6,180 bases of DNA, taken from positions 1 through 6,180 of the forward strand of contig JAKLEF010000123.1 of assembly GCA_022703195.1 (NCBI GenBank). The letters are read 5' to 3'. Both the position numbers and the translations under genes were made by a program. Below the pieces are notes generated by a model. That model was not told where the DNA came from, did not search any database, and was given only the letters and a program-made list of their open reading frames with translations. Below, one piece after another: positions 1 to 6,180 of this stretch. Source of the stretch: Candidatus Fermentibacterota bacterium. Its GTDB lineage: Bacteria > Fermentibacterota > Fermentibacteria > Fermentibacterales > Fermentibacteraceae. Position 1 is the first letter of the stretch. Every line of letters begins with the position of its first letter.

Positions 1-680
1 ATCTGGACAAGCCCTTCGAGATCGACGACCTGGTGCGGGCGCTGGAGTCGCTGTCCCCGGGGGCGGCCACAGGGGCGCCCGAGGCGTCGGCGCACGGGGG
101 CGAACCGGTCGTCAGGGAGTCCGTGAGCGCCTATCTGACGGTCAGGATCACCGAACCCGACAGGAGCATGGAGATCTTCAACGACCTGAGGTCCCTGGAT
201 GGCGTCCAGTCATGCGACGCGGTGCGGGGCGACGTTGACATCATCCTGCTGGGGCAGGCCTCCTCCGAGGAGGGGATCAGGGCGATCTTCTCCCGGGTGG
301 GCGCGGTGCGCGGCGTGGAGGTCGTCTCCGTCTCGCCCGTCGAGAGACCCAGGCTGGACAGGGACGTCAGCGAGTTCATCGAATCCTACCGCAGGACAGT
401 CAAGGTCCAGACCGGGGCCGAGGCCAGGAGGCAGCCGGGGACCACCAGCTACATCATAGCGGACATAGACCCGGGCTCGATCCAGAAGATCTTCACCACG
501 GTCTTCTTCATCGACGAGGTGATCTTCTGCGACGTGATAGACGGCGGCAGGAGGCTGGTCGGGATGATCACGGGGCAGGGGGCCGTGGGCAGGACTCCGA
601 GGATCGTCGAGAAGCTGAGCCAGATCGACGGCGTTCTCAGGGTGCGCGAGGCCAGAGTCATCCGACTCGTAGACGAGTAA
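1..680 (+). CDS. Receiver-domain protein with two tandem Lrp/AsnC-type ligand-binding (RAM-like) domains, 5'-truncated
   Basis: The frame is open from the left edge (first complete codon at base 3) to TAA at 678-680, giving 225 visible residues; the GTG at 33 is internal and not the start. The first residues, LDKPFEIDDLVRALESL, match the end of a CheY-like receiver domain, where the conserved Lys-Pro-Phe lies before the last helix; the phosphoacceptor Asp would be upstream of the window. An Ala/Gly-rich linker follows (visible residues about 18-42), then two modules of about 70 residues (about 44-116 and 150-222) with the beta-alpha-beta-beta-alpha-beta look of Lrp/AsnC effector domains, each with a 'GV' turn near its end. 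No helix-turn-helix is visible after the receiver. Known: RAM domains bind amino acids or similar small molecules and oligomerise. Inferred: a signal-integrating adaptor or regulator. The receiver call is fairly firm; the RAM calls are by pattern only. It ends 18 nt before the nuoE-like gene, so co-transcription is likely. Confidence 0.68.
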   Translation, partial: LDKPFEIDDLVRALESLSPGAATGAPEASAHGGEPVVRESVSAYLTVRITEPDRSMEIFNDLRSLDGVQSCDAVRGDVDIILLGQASSEEGIRAIFSRVGAVRGVEVVSVSPVERPRLDRDVSEFIESYRRTVKVQTGAEARRQPGTTSYIIADIDPGSIQKIFTTVFFIDEVIFCDVIDGGRRLVGMITGQGAVGRTPRIVEKLSQIDGVLRVREARVIRLVDE

Positions 681-688
681 AGGAGCCC

Positions 689-693
689 GGGAG
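689..693 (+). promoter_or_regulatory. Ribosome binding site of the nuoE-like gene
   Basis: GGGAG lies 5 nt before the ATG at 699, and a second purine run, AGGAG (681-685), lies 13 nt before it, immediately after the upstream stop codon. Both sit in the 18-nt gap between the two genes. They support ATG 699 as the start; the gap is too short for a separate promoter and terminator. Confidence 0.6.
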
Positions 694-698
694 CACCT

Positions 699-1208
699 AT
701 GGCCCAGGAATCGTTCAACTACAGGCTCTGGAGATACGACGGCGCCCCTGGCGAGCTGATCCCGCTGCTCCAGTCGGCCCAGGAGCACTTCGGGTACATC
801 CCCAGGGGGGCGATAAGGCACATCTCCTCCGTGACGGGGGTGCCCGAGGCCGGCATCTACGGCGTGATCACCTTCTACAGCCAGTTCAGGCTGCAGCCGA
901 TGGGCCGGTATGTCATCAGGATCTGCGACGGGACGGCATGTCACGTCTCGGCCTCGCGGCAGCTCCTCGACGCGATCAGGGACGAGCTCTCCATCGAGAT
1001 TGGCGAGACCGACGCCGAGAGCCTCTTCACCCTCACGACGGTGGCCTGCCTCGGGTGCTGCTCCCTTGCGCCGGTGATGATGATAAACGACGAGACGTTC
1101 GGAAGGCTCACCCCGGCCGCGGTGAGGAAGATCCTGAAGGATTTCCGCCGCCGCCGCGACGCCGAAGGGGACGGATCGGCCGCCACCGGATGCGGGGTGG
1201 AGAAATGA
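699..1208 (+). CDS. nuoE: NuoE/HydC-type [2Fe-2S] subunit of a soluble NADH-linked oxidoreductase
   Basis: A 169-residue protein of the 24-kDa complex I subunit family, which passes electrons between the NuoF flavin module and partner subunits through one [2Fe-2S] cluster. An N-terminal helical region (about 1-65, with 'FGYIP' and 'GIYGVITFYSQF') precedes a thioredoxin-like fold carrying the four expected ligands: C76-x4-C81 in 'CDGTACHV' and C117-x3-C121 in 'CLGCCSLAP'. C120 inside the second motif and C165 in the tail are extra cysteines not needed for the standard cluster. Length is normal for the family. The tail after about residue 148 is Arg-rich and then Gly/Ala-rich, probably disordered. 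Its stop codon overlaps the start of the nuoF-like gene, so the two subunits are probably made together. Paralogues include HydC and HndA of electron-bifurcating hydrogenases and NAD-linked formate dehydrogenase subunits; the gene neighbours favour a soluble bifurcating-type complex over membrane complex I. Confidence 0.95.
   Translation: MAQESFNYRLWRYDGAPGELIPLLQSAQEHFGYIPRGAIRHISSVTGVPEAGIYGVITFYSQFRLQPMGRYVIRICDGTACHVSASRQLLDAIRDELSIEIGETDAESLFTLTTVACLGCCSLAPVMMINDETFGRLTPAAVRKILKDFRRRRDAEGDGSAATGCGVEK
1194..1208 (+). promoter_or_regulatory. Ribosome binding region and ATGA stop-start overlap linking the nuoE- and nuoF-like genes
   Basis: The nuoF-like ATG (1205-1207) overlaps the nuoE-like TGA (1206-1208). 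A G-rich stretch, GGGGTGGAG at 1194-1202, lies just before it and can serve as a Shine-Dalgarno, although the best GGAG core is only 2 nt from the ATG. The arrangement suggests translational coupling, which keeps the two subunits at equal levels. Confidence 0.55.
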
Positions 1209-2977
1209 AGAGGATCATCGTCGGAATGGGAACCTGCGGGCTCTCCGCGGGGGCGCAGGCTGCGTACGACGCGCTGAAGCCGCTGGCCGAAGGCTCCGAC
1301 TGCCGGCTGTCCATCTCGGGCTGCATCGGGATGTGCTTCAGGGAGCCGCTGGTAGAGGTGCGCGACGGCGACAGGTGCTTCGTCTACGGAGAGGTGACCC
1401 CGGAGAGGGCCGTCGAGATATGGAGGCGCCACGTCCAGGGCGGCGAGGTCGTCTCCGAGTGGGTGATCCACTCCCGGGGGCCGGGGGTCGACGACGCCGG
1501 TACGGAGAAGGACTTCCTCTCGCTCCAGAAGAGGATCGTCCTGCGCAACTGCGGGATCATCGATCCCGAGTCCATCGCGGAGTACGAGGAGGCCGGCGGC
1601 TATGCCGCCCTTCGGAGAGCGCTCTTCGAGATGACGCCCGGATCGATCATCCAGGAGATCAAGGATTCGGGGCTCAGGGGCAGGGGGGGCGGAGGGTTCC
1701 CGACCGGGCTCAAGTGGTCCCTGGCAGCGGCGAACCCCGGTGACGTCAGATACCTGGTCTGCAACGCCGACGAGGGCGACCCCGGGGCGTTCATGGACAG
1801 GTCGGTGCTCGAGAGCGACCCCCATTCGGTGCTCGAGGGGATGATGATAGCCGCCAGGGCGATCGGGACGTCGATCGGCTACATCTACTGCCGGGCCGAG
1901 TACCCGCTTGCGATCAGGCGGCTCGAGAAGGCCCTGGCGGACGCCCGCGGCCGCGGATACCTGGGACGGGACATACTCGGCTCCGGCATGGACTTCGACA
2001 TCACCATAAAGCAGGGGGCCGGGGCCTTCGTGTGCGGCGAGGAGACCGCCCTCTTCGCGTCGATCGAGGGCGAGCGCGGGATGCCGAGGATAAGGCCCCC
2101 GTTCCCGGCGGAGAAGGGCCTCTGGCGCAGACCCACCAACAACAACAACGTGGAGACCTACGCCAACGTGCCCTGGATCATCGCGAACGGGTCGGCCGCC
2201 TACGCTGCGATAGGCACCGAGAAGAGCAGGGGGACGAAGGTCTTCGCGCTCGCAGGCAGGGTGGCGAAGGGCGGCCTGGCCGAGGTCCCCATGGGGATGA
2301 GCATAAACGACCTCGTCTTCAGGATCGGCGGCGGCATCAAGCAGGGCAGGGCGTTCAAGGCCGTCCAGATGGGCGGGCCCTCCGGCGGGTGCATCCCCGC
2401 CTCGCTCGGCGACACTCCGGTGGACTTCGAGAACATCCCCAGGACGGGTGCGATCATGGGCTCCGGCGGGATGGTCGTGCTCGACGACACCACATGCATG
2501 GTGGAGATCGCAAGGTTCTTCCTCGAGTTCACCCAGAACGAGTCGTGCGGCAAGTGCACGTTCTGCAGGATAGGCACTCTCAGGATGCTGGAGGTGCTCG
2601 AGCGCATCACCAGGGGCGAGGGCACCCCGGAAGACCTCGGCCGGCTGGACGAGCTGGCGAGGAGGATCAAGGAGGCGAGCCTCTGCGCGCTGGGTCAGAC
2701 AGCTCCCAACCCTGTCCTCAGCACGATGAGATACTTCAGGGAGGAGTACGAGGCGCACATCGACCGCCACGCCTGCCCGGCGGGCAACTGCCTGGCGCTC
2801 GTGGAGTTCTCGATCGATCCCGCCCTCTGCACCGGCTGCACCCTCTGCGCCAGGAACTGCCCTGTCGGCGCGATCGCGGGCGAGAGGAAGCAGCCGCACA
2901 GGATCGACAAAGACAAGTGCGTGAAGTGCGGCAGGTGCATATCCAGCTGCAACTTCGGCGCCGTGAAGAAAGCGTAG
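1205..2977 (+). CDS. nuoF: NuoF/HydB-type NADH:acceptor oxidoreductase subunit with FMN and several Fe-S clusters
   Basis: A 590-residue NADH-binding flavoprotein with the extended HydB/HndC layout. Residues 1-80 form a thioredoxin-like domain with candidate [2Fe-2S] ligands C11, C33, C40 and C44 ('GTCGLSAG', 'SGCIGMC'). The core (about 110-435) has the Gly-rich NADH/FMN motif 'GRGGGGFPTGLKW' (159-171), 'NADEGDPGAF' (187-196), 'GAGAFVCGEETAL' (271-283) and 'NNNNVETYANVP' (312-323). The complex I N3-type [4Fe-4S] site follows: C448-x2-C451-x2-C454 with C494. A Cys pair (C524, C529 in 'CPAGNC') precedes a two-cluster ferredoxin domain: C542, C545, C548, C552 and C572, C575, C578, C582. Role: NADH oxidation or NAD+ reduction at FMN, wired to the other subunits and perhaps to ferredoxin. 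ATG 1205 is chosen because it gives the standard N-terminus and an ATGA overlap with the preceding stop; the same frame is open upstream but reads only antiparallel-frame noise inside the nuoE-like gene. No membrane segment or signal peptide is visible. Confidence 0.96.
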   Translation: MKRIIVGMGTCGLSAGAQAAYDALKPLAEGSDCRLSISGCIGMCFREPLVEVRDGDRCFVYGEVTPERAVEIWRRHVQGGEVVSEWVIHSRGPGVDDAGTEKDFLSLQKRIVLRNCGIIDPESIAEYEEAGGYAALRRALFEMTPGSIIQEIKDSGLRGRGGGGFPTGLKWSLAAANPGDVRYLVCNADEGDPGAFMDRSVLESDPHSVLEGMMIAARAIGTSIGYIYCRAEYPLAIRRLEKALADARGRGYLGRDILGSGMDFDITIKQGAGAFVCGEETALFASIEGERGMPRIRPPFPAEKGLWRRPTNNNNVETYANVPWIIANGSAAYAAIGTEKSRGTKVFALAGRVAKGGLAEVPMGMSINDLVFRIGGGIKQGRAFKAVQMGGPSGGCIPASLGDTPVDFENIPRTGAIMGSGGMVVLDDTTCMVEIARFFLEFTQNESCGKCTFCRIGTLRMLEVLERITRGEGTPEDLGRLDELARRIKEASLCALGQTAPNPVLSTMRYFREEYEAHIDRHACPAGNCLALVEFSIDPALCTGCTLCARNCPVGAIAGERKQPHRIDKDKCVKCGRCISSCNFGAVKKA

Positions 2978-2983
2978 GCCCTG

Positions 2984-5900
2984 ATGGACACCGTCAAGCT
3001 GATCGTCAACGGGACGGAGGTCGAGGCCCGGCCGGGGCAGACGATTCTGGAAGTGGTCCGCGAGCACGGACTGGACGACATCCCCACCCTGTGCCACTCC
3101 CCTGAGCTGGAACCGTACGGTTCATGCTTCGTGTGCGTGGTCGAGGTGAAGGGGAGGCCGGTGCTGGTTCCGTCCTGCGCCACGCGCGTGACCGACGGGA
3201 TGGAGGTCGAGACCCGCAACGAGCGTGTCAGGGCCTCGCGGAAGACGGCCCTGGAGCTCCTCCTGTCCAACCACTACGCCGACTGCGTCTCGCCGTGCAA
3301 GCTGGGATGCCCCGCGGGGGTGGACGTCCAGGGCTATCTGGCCCTCGCCTCGATGGGAGAGACCAGGAAGGCCATCGACCTGATCCGCGAGAGCAACCCC
3401 CTGCCCGCCGTGTGCGGCAGGGTCTGCGTGCGCAAGTGCGAGGCGGTCTGCCGCAGGGCGGACGTGGACAGCCCGGTGGGCATCAACGCAGTGAAGCGCT
3501 ACCTGACCGATGCTCCCGGGGTCTACGACGGCCCGGTCGAGCGCGGGCCGCTCAACGGGAAGAGCGTCGGGATCGTCGGCGGGGGCCCCGCGGGGCTCTC
3601 GGCGGCCTGGTTCCTCGGCAGGCAGGGATACCGGGTGACGGTCTACGAGATGATGGAGAAGGCCGGCGGGATGGTGAGGTACGGCATCCCCGAGTACCGG
3701 CTCCCCGACGGGGTCCTCGACCGGGAGATCGACTTCGTGACCCGTGCGGGGGTCGAGATCAGAACCGGCGTGAAGGTCGGCAGGGACATCCCCTTCGATG
3801 AACTGAGGAGGCTCCACGACGCCGTTTTCGTCGCGGCAGGGGCCTGGGCGAGCAACCCCATGAAGGTCGACGGAGAGTTCACGACCGCAGGGGTCGTGGG
3901 GGGCATCGAGTTCCTGCGCGAGAAGTACCACGACAGGTCGGCCATCTCCGGCACCGTCGTCGTCGTGGGCGGCGGGAACACCGCCATGGACGTGGCGAGG
4001 ACCGCATGGCGCCTCGGAGCCGACAAGGTGATCCTCCTCTACCGCAGGACCAGGGCGGAGATGCCGGCCGATCCCATGGAGATCGAGGATGCTCTGCAAG
4101 AGGGCGTGGAGATCATGGAGCTCGCAGCCCCCGTGGGCATCGGGGCCGTGGACGGAAGGCTCTCCTCCCTGCGCTGCATCAGGATGAAGCTCGGCGAGCC
4201 CGACTCCTCCGGGCGCAGGAGGCCGGTGCCGATGGAGGGCTCCGAGTTCGACCTGCCCTGCGATCTGGCCGTGGCAGCCATCGGCCAGTCGCCCCTCCTC
4301 GAGGGGCTCGCAGGCTCCGACGGGCTCCCGGGCACGACCCGGTGGGGCACCGTCAGTGTGGACACCTCCACCACGAAGACGGACATCGACGGCGTATTCG
4401 CCGGTGGCGACGCCGCCGACGACGGCCCTACCGTGGTGATAGACGCGATTGCGGACGGGCGCACCGCCGCCCTGTCGATCCATGCATTCCTCGGGGGCGG
4501 GGATCCGCCGGACCCGTTCATCGTCCGCAAGGACATGTGGTCCAAGCCCGGGAAGGCCGAGCTGGGCGACATCGCCGAGAGCCCCCGCCACGAGGTCCAC
4601 ATGCGGCCCGTCCCGGAGAGGGAGGGGAGCTTCTGCGAGGTGGCGACCGGTTTCGAATGGGAGGATGTCGTCCACGAAGGGGCGAAGTGCCTGTCCTGCG
4701 GGTGCCTGAGGTACGACGACTGCGATCTGAGGCTGCGGGCCGAGGAGTACGGGGCGGATGTGGCGCACTACGCCGGGCACGTCCGCAGGCACAGGCCGGA
4801 CGACAGGCACCCACACATCCTCTACGACCCCAACAAGTGCGTCCTCTGCGGACGGTGCATCAGGACATGCGCCAGGGTGCTGCCGGTCGCCGCCCTGGGG
4901 CTGGTCGGGCGCGGCTTCCGGACGGAGATGCGGCCCGCGATGAACGACCCCCTGGTGGAGACCAACTGCGTGAGCTGCGGGAACTGCGTAGATGCGTGCC
5001 CCACGGGTGCGCTCACGGTCAAGCTCCCGTATCCCGGAAGGGCGTGCCTCGAGGTCGTCGAGCGGGCCACCCGCTGCCCGGTATGCTCGATCCAGTGTGC
5101 GGTGAGGGTTATGTCGCACGGGGCCGCCCGCTACTACATCACCTCCTCCGGCGTGCCGGGCGACTACCTCTGCAGGTCGGGGCGCTTCGCGAACGAGCTA
5201 TACATCTCGAGCAGGCGCATATCGGCCCCATCCGTCAGGCGTGGAGCCGAAACGGCCAGGACCGATGCCTGCACCGCCGTCCGGGAGGCCGTCGCAGGTC
5301 TCCGGAAGGCGGCAGCGGAGTACGGCCCCGGAGCCGTGGCGGTCTTCGTGTCGGCAGAATCCACGGTGGAGGAGATGCACCTGGCCGCCCTGATAGCCAG
5401 GGAGGGCCTCGGGACGGGGAACATCGGCTCGATCGCAGCCTCCTGCTCTTCATACGACCCTGCGGCCCTGGACGGGATGCTCGGGTTCACCGCCTCCACG
5501 GCCGGCCGGGAGTCCCTGGCGCAGGCGGACCTGGTGATCTGCAGCAACACGAGCCTCGAGGGCGATCATCCCGTGCTGGCCGTGGACGTCCTCGAAGCGG
5601 TCCGGAAGAGGGGGGCCGGCCTGGTCGTGGTCAACTCGGCCCTCGACGACGCCGACCGCATCCTCTCGCGCGCGGTGCTCGACCCCGTAAGGGGAACGGC
5701 CTCCGTCCTCTGGGCCGGCATCGTGCGCAGGCTCGCCGAAACGGGCGCAGTCACGAGGGAGGCGGTCGCATCCGTCCCCGGCGGCGCGGAGTTCGTCTCG
5801 AGCCTGGGGCGCACGTTCGAGGAGGCCTGTGCCATGGCCGGGGTCGATCCCGGCTCGGCGGGGGCCGTCGTGGATGCGGTGGCCGGCTCATCCCGCCTGG

Positions 5901-6180
5901 TGATCGTCCACACGCCCGACAGGGCGCGCGACAGGGCCAGGGGCGACCTCGAGATCCTGGCGGGGCTCGCGGTGCTGGCCAACGCGTCTGGCAGGCGTGC
6001 GGACATCCTGCTGCCGAGGATACTGCCGAACGGCGCCGCCCTCGAGGTGGCCGGAGCGTCACCGGCGTTCCTGCCCGGGCGCAGGCCGGCAGGGAGGGAT
6101 CGCGCGGACCTGGCCCGGATGCTCGAGGACGGTTCGCTGAGGGCGGCCCTCGTGATCGGCGAGGACCCGCTCGGCAGCGA
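2984..6180 (+). CDS. Giant fusion: NuoG-type [2Fe-2S] + GltD/NfnB-type FAD-NADP(H) oxidoreductase + ferredoxin + NuoG-like molybdopterin-family domain, 3'-truncated
   Basis: The frame is open from ATG 2984 to the right edge (1065 codons, no stop). Domains in order: a [2Fe-2S] ferredoxin fold (about 1-80; C37-x10-C48-x2-C51-x13-C65); GltD/DPD-type N-terminal Fe-S motifs (H97-x3-C101-x3-C105-x3-C109-P; C144, C148, C152, C156); an FAD/NADP(H) module (about 195-495) with 'GGGPAG' 199-204, 'GIPEYRLP' 234-241, 'GGGNTAMD' 329-336, 'YRRTRAEMP' 353-361 and 'GVFAGGD' 470-476; a Cys-rich linker (C569, C572, C574, C580); two [4Fe-4S] sites (C619, C622, C625, C629; C662, C665, C668, C672); and a molybdopterin-oxidoreductase domain from about 695 with C698-x2-C701-x3-C705-x24-C730. 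The YRR arginines suggest NADP(H). [FeFe]-hydrogenase H-cluster motifs are absent. In the pterin domain, Ser732 sits where formate dehydrogenases have a conserved Lys, and Cys821 lacks the following His, so it is probably structural like NuoG. Inferred role: NADPH/ferredoxin-reactive subunit of a bifurcating transhydrogenase with the two upstream subunits. It starts 6 nt after the preceding stop without a clear Shine-Dalgarno. Confidence 0.9.
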   Translation, partial: MDTVKLIVNGTEVEARPGQTILEVVREHGLDDIPTLCHSPELEPYGSCFVCVVEVKGRPVLVPSCATRVTDGMEVETRNERVRASRKTALELLLSNHYADCVSPCKLGCPAGVDVQGYLALASMGETRKAIDLIRESNPLPAVCGRVCVRKCEAVCRRADVDSPVGINAVKRYLTDAPGVYDGPVERGPLNGKSVGIVGGGPAGLSAAWFLGRQGYRVTVYEMMEKAGGMVRYGIPEYRLPDGVLDREIDFVTRAGVEIRTGVKVGRDIPFDELRRLHDAVFVAAGAWASNPMKVDGEFTTAGVVGGIEFLREKYHDRSAISGTVVVVGGGNTAMDVARTAWRLGADKVILLYRRTRAEMPADPMEIEDALQEGVEIMELAAPVGIGAVDGRLSSLRCIRMKLGEPDSSGRRRPVPMEGSEFDLPCDLAVAAIGQSPLLEGLAGSDGLPGTTRWGTVSVDTSTTKTDIDGVFAGGDAADDGPTVVIDAIADGRTAALSIHAFLGGGDPPDPFIVRKDMWSKPGKAELGDIAESPRHEVHMRPVPEREGSFCEVATGFEWEDVVHEGAKCLSCGCLRYDDCDLRLRAEEYGADVAHYAGHVRRHRPDDRHPHILYDPNKCVLCGRCIRTCARVLPVAALGLVGRGFRTEMRPAMNDPLVETNCVSCGNCVDACPTGALTVKLPYPGRACLEVVERATRCPVCSIQCAVRVMSHGAARYYITSSGVPGDYLCRSGRFANELYISSRRISAPSVRRGAETARTDACTAVREAVAGLRKAAAEYGPGAVAVFVSAESTVEEMHLAALIAREGLGTGNIGSIAASCSSYDPAALDGMLGFTASTAGRESLAQADLVICSNTSLEGDHPVLAVDVLEAVRKRGAGLVVVNSALDDADRILSRAVLDPVRGTASVLWAGIVRRLAETGAVTREAVASVPGGAEFVSSLGRTFEEACAMAGVDPGSAGAVVDAVAGSSRLVIVHTPDRARDRARGDLEILAGLAVLANASGRRADILLPRILPNGAALEVAGASPAFLPGRRPAGRDRADLARMLEDGSLRAALVIGEDPLGS

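Noticed and set aside
681..698. Terminator hairpin between the receiver-RAM gene and the nuoE-like gene
   Set aside because: Only a 6-bp CCCGGG palindrome is present, with no stem-loop of useful length and no T-run; the gap is better explained by ribosome binding sites.
938..1204. Extension of the nuoF-like frame upstream to an ATG at 938
   Set aside because: The extra 89 residues overlap the nuoE-like gene out of frame, are Arg/Gly/Pro-rich and resemble no family; ATG 1205 gives the standard N-terminus.
941..3097. Long open frame of 718 codons on the - strand opposite the nuoE/nuoF-like genes
   Set aside because: It mirrors high-GC codon bias of the + strand genes, shows low-complexity Arg/Pro/His/Gly-rich composition and no recognisable domain, while the opposite strand encodes well-conserved NuoE and NuoF motifs.
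2032..3105. Second + strand frame of 357 codons inside the nuoF-like gene
   Set aside because: Out-of-frame shadow with Arg/Gly/His-rich composition and no conserved motif, fully overlapped by the well-supported NuoF-type gene and the start of the fusion gene.
3122..5119. Long open frame of 665 codons on the - strand opposite the fusion gene
   Set aside because: Same shadow effect: Pro/Gly/Arg/His-rich with no domain signature, lying exactly antisense to the FAD/NADP(H) and ferredoxin domains.
2984..6180. [FeFe]-hydrogenase catalytic subunit (HydA), which would make this a HydABC bifurcating hydrogenase
   Set aside because: The N-terminal [2Fe-2S] domain fits, but it is followed by a GltD-type flavoprotein and a molybdopterin-family domain; none of the H-cluster cysteine motifs is present in the visible part.

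Overview
The window is high-GC, densely coding DNA with every convincing gene on the + strand: four head-to-tail reading frames separated by 18 nt, a 4-nt overlap and 6 nt. This looks like one operon. I see no RNA gene, mobile element, CRISPR array, repeat family or intergenic stretch longer than about 20 nt. The gene content (NuoE/NuoF paralogues and a very large iron-sulfur flavoprotein, with no membrane segments noticed) points to a strict anaerobe with soluble, flavin- and ferredoxin-based redox metabolism. Frequent AGG arginine codons and some ATA isoleucine codons at high GC, with Shine-Dalgarno-like sites, would suit several anaerobic bacterial lineages such as Synergistota or candidate phyla. 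The sequence alone does not fix the taxon.

Layout. Bases 1-680 hold the 3' part of a signalling protein: the end of a response-regulator receiver domain (Lys-Pro-Phe signature at the very left edge), a flexible Ala/Gly-rich linker, and two tandem modules resembling Lrp/AsnC ligand-binding (RAM) domains, with no DNA-binding domain after them. Bases 699-1208 encode a NuoE-type thioredoxin-fold [2Fe-2S] subunit. Bases 1205-2977 encode a NuoF/HydB-type NADH- and FMN-binding subunit with an N-terminal thioredoxin-like domain and a C-terminal two-cluster ferredoxin domain. From 2984 to the right edge runs one uninterrupted frame of at least 1065 codons. It fuses a NuoG/HydA-type [2Fe-2S] domain, a GltD/NfnB-type FAD-NADP(H) oxidoreductase with its N-terminal cysteine motifs, a further Cys-rich linker, a two-[4Fe-4S] ferredoxin domain, and a molybdopterin-oxidoreductase-type (NuoG-like) domain that is still open at the edge.

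How the genes may work together (inference). NuoE and NuoF form the usual NADH/FMN module. The giant third subunit brings a second, probably NADP(H)-specific flavin site and a long chain of iron-sulfur clusters, and its pterin domain seems to lack key formate-dehydrogenase residues. A soluble complex linking NADH, NADPH and ferredoxin, i.e. an electron-bifurcating or confurcating transhydrogenase, is the simplest reading. It recalls the Sporomusa-type Nfn (Stn) complexes. An NAD(P)-linked formate dehydrogenase is the main alternative. The receiver-RAM protein directly upstream could be a regulator or sensor of this module.
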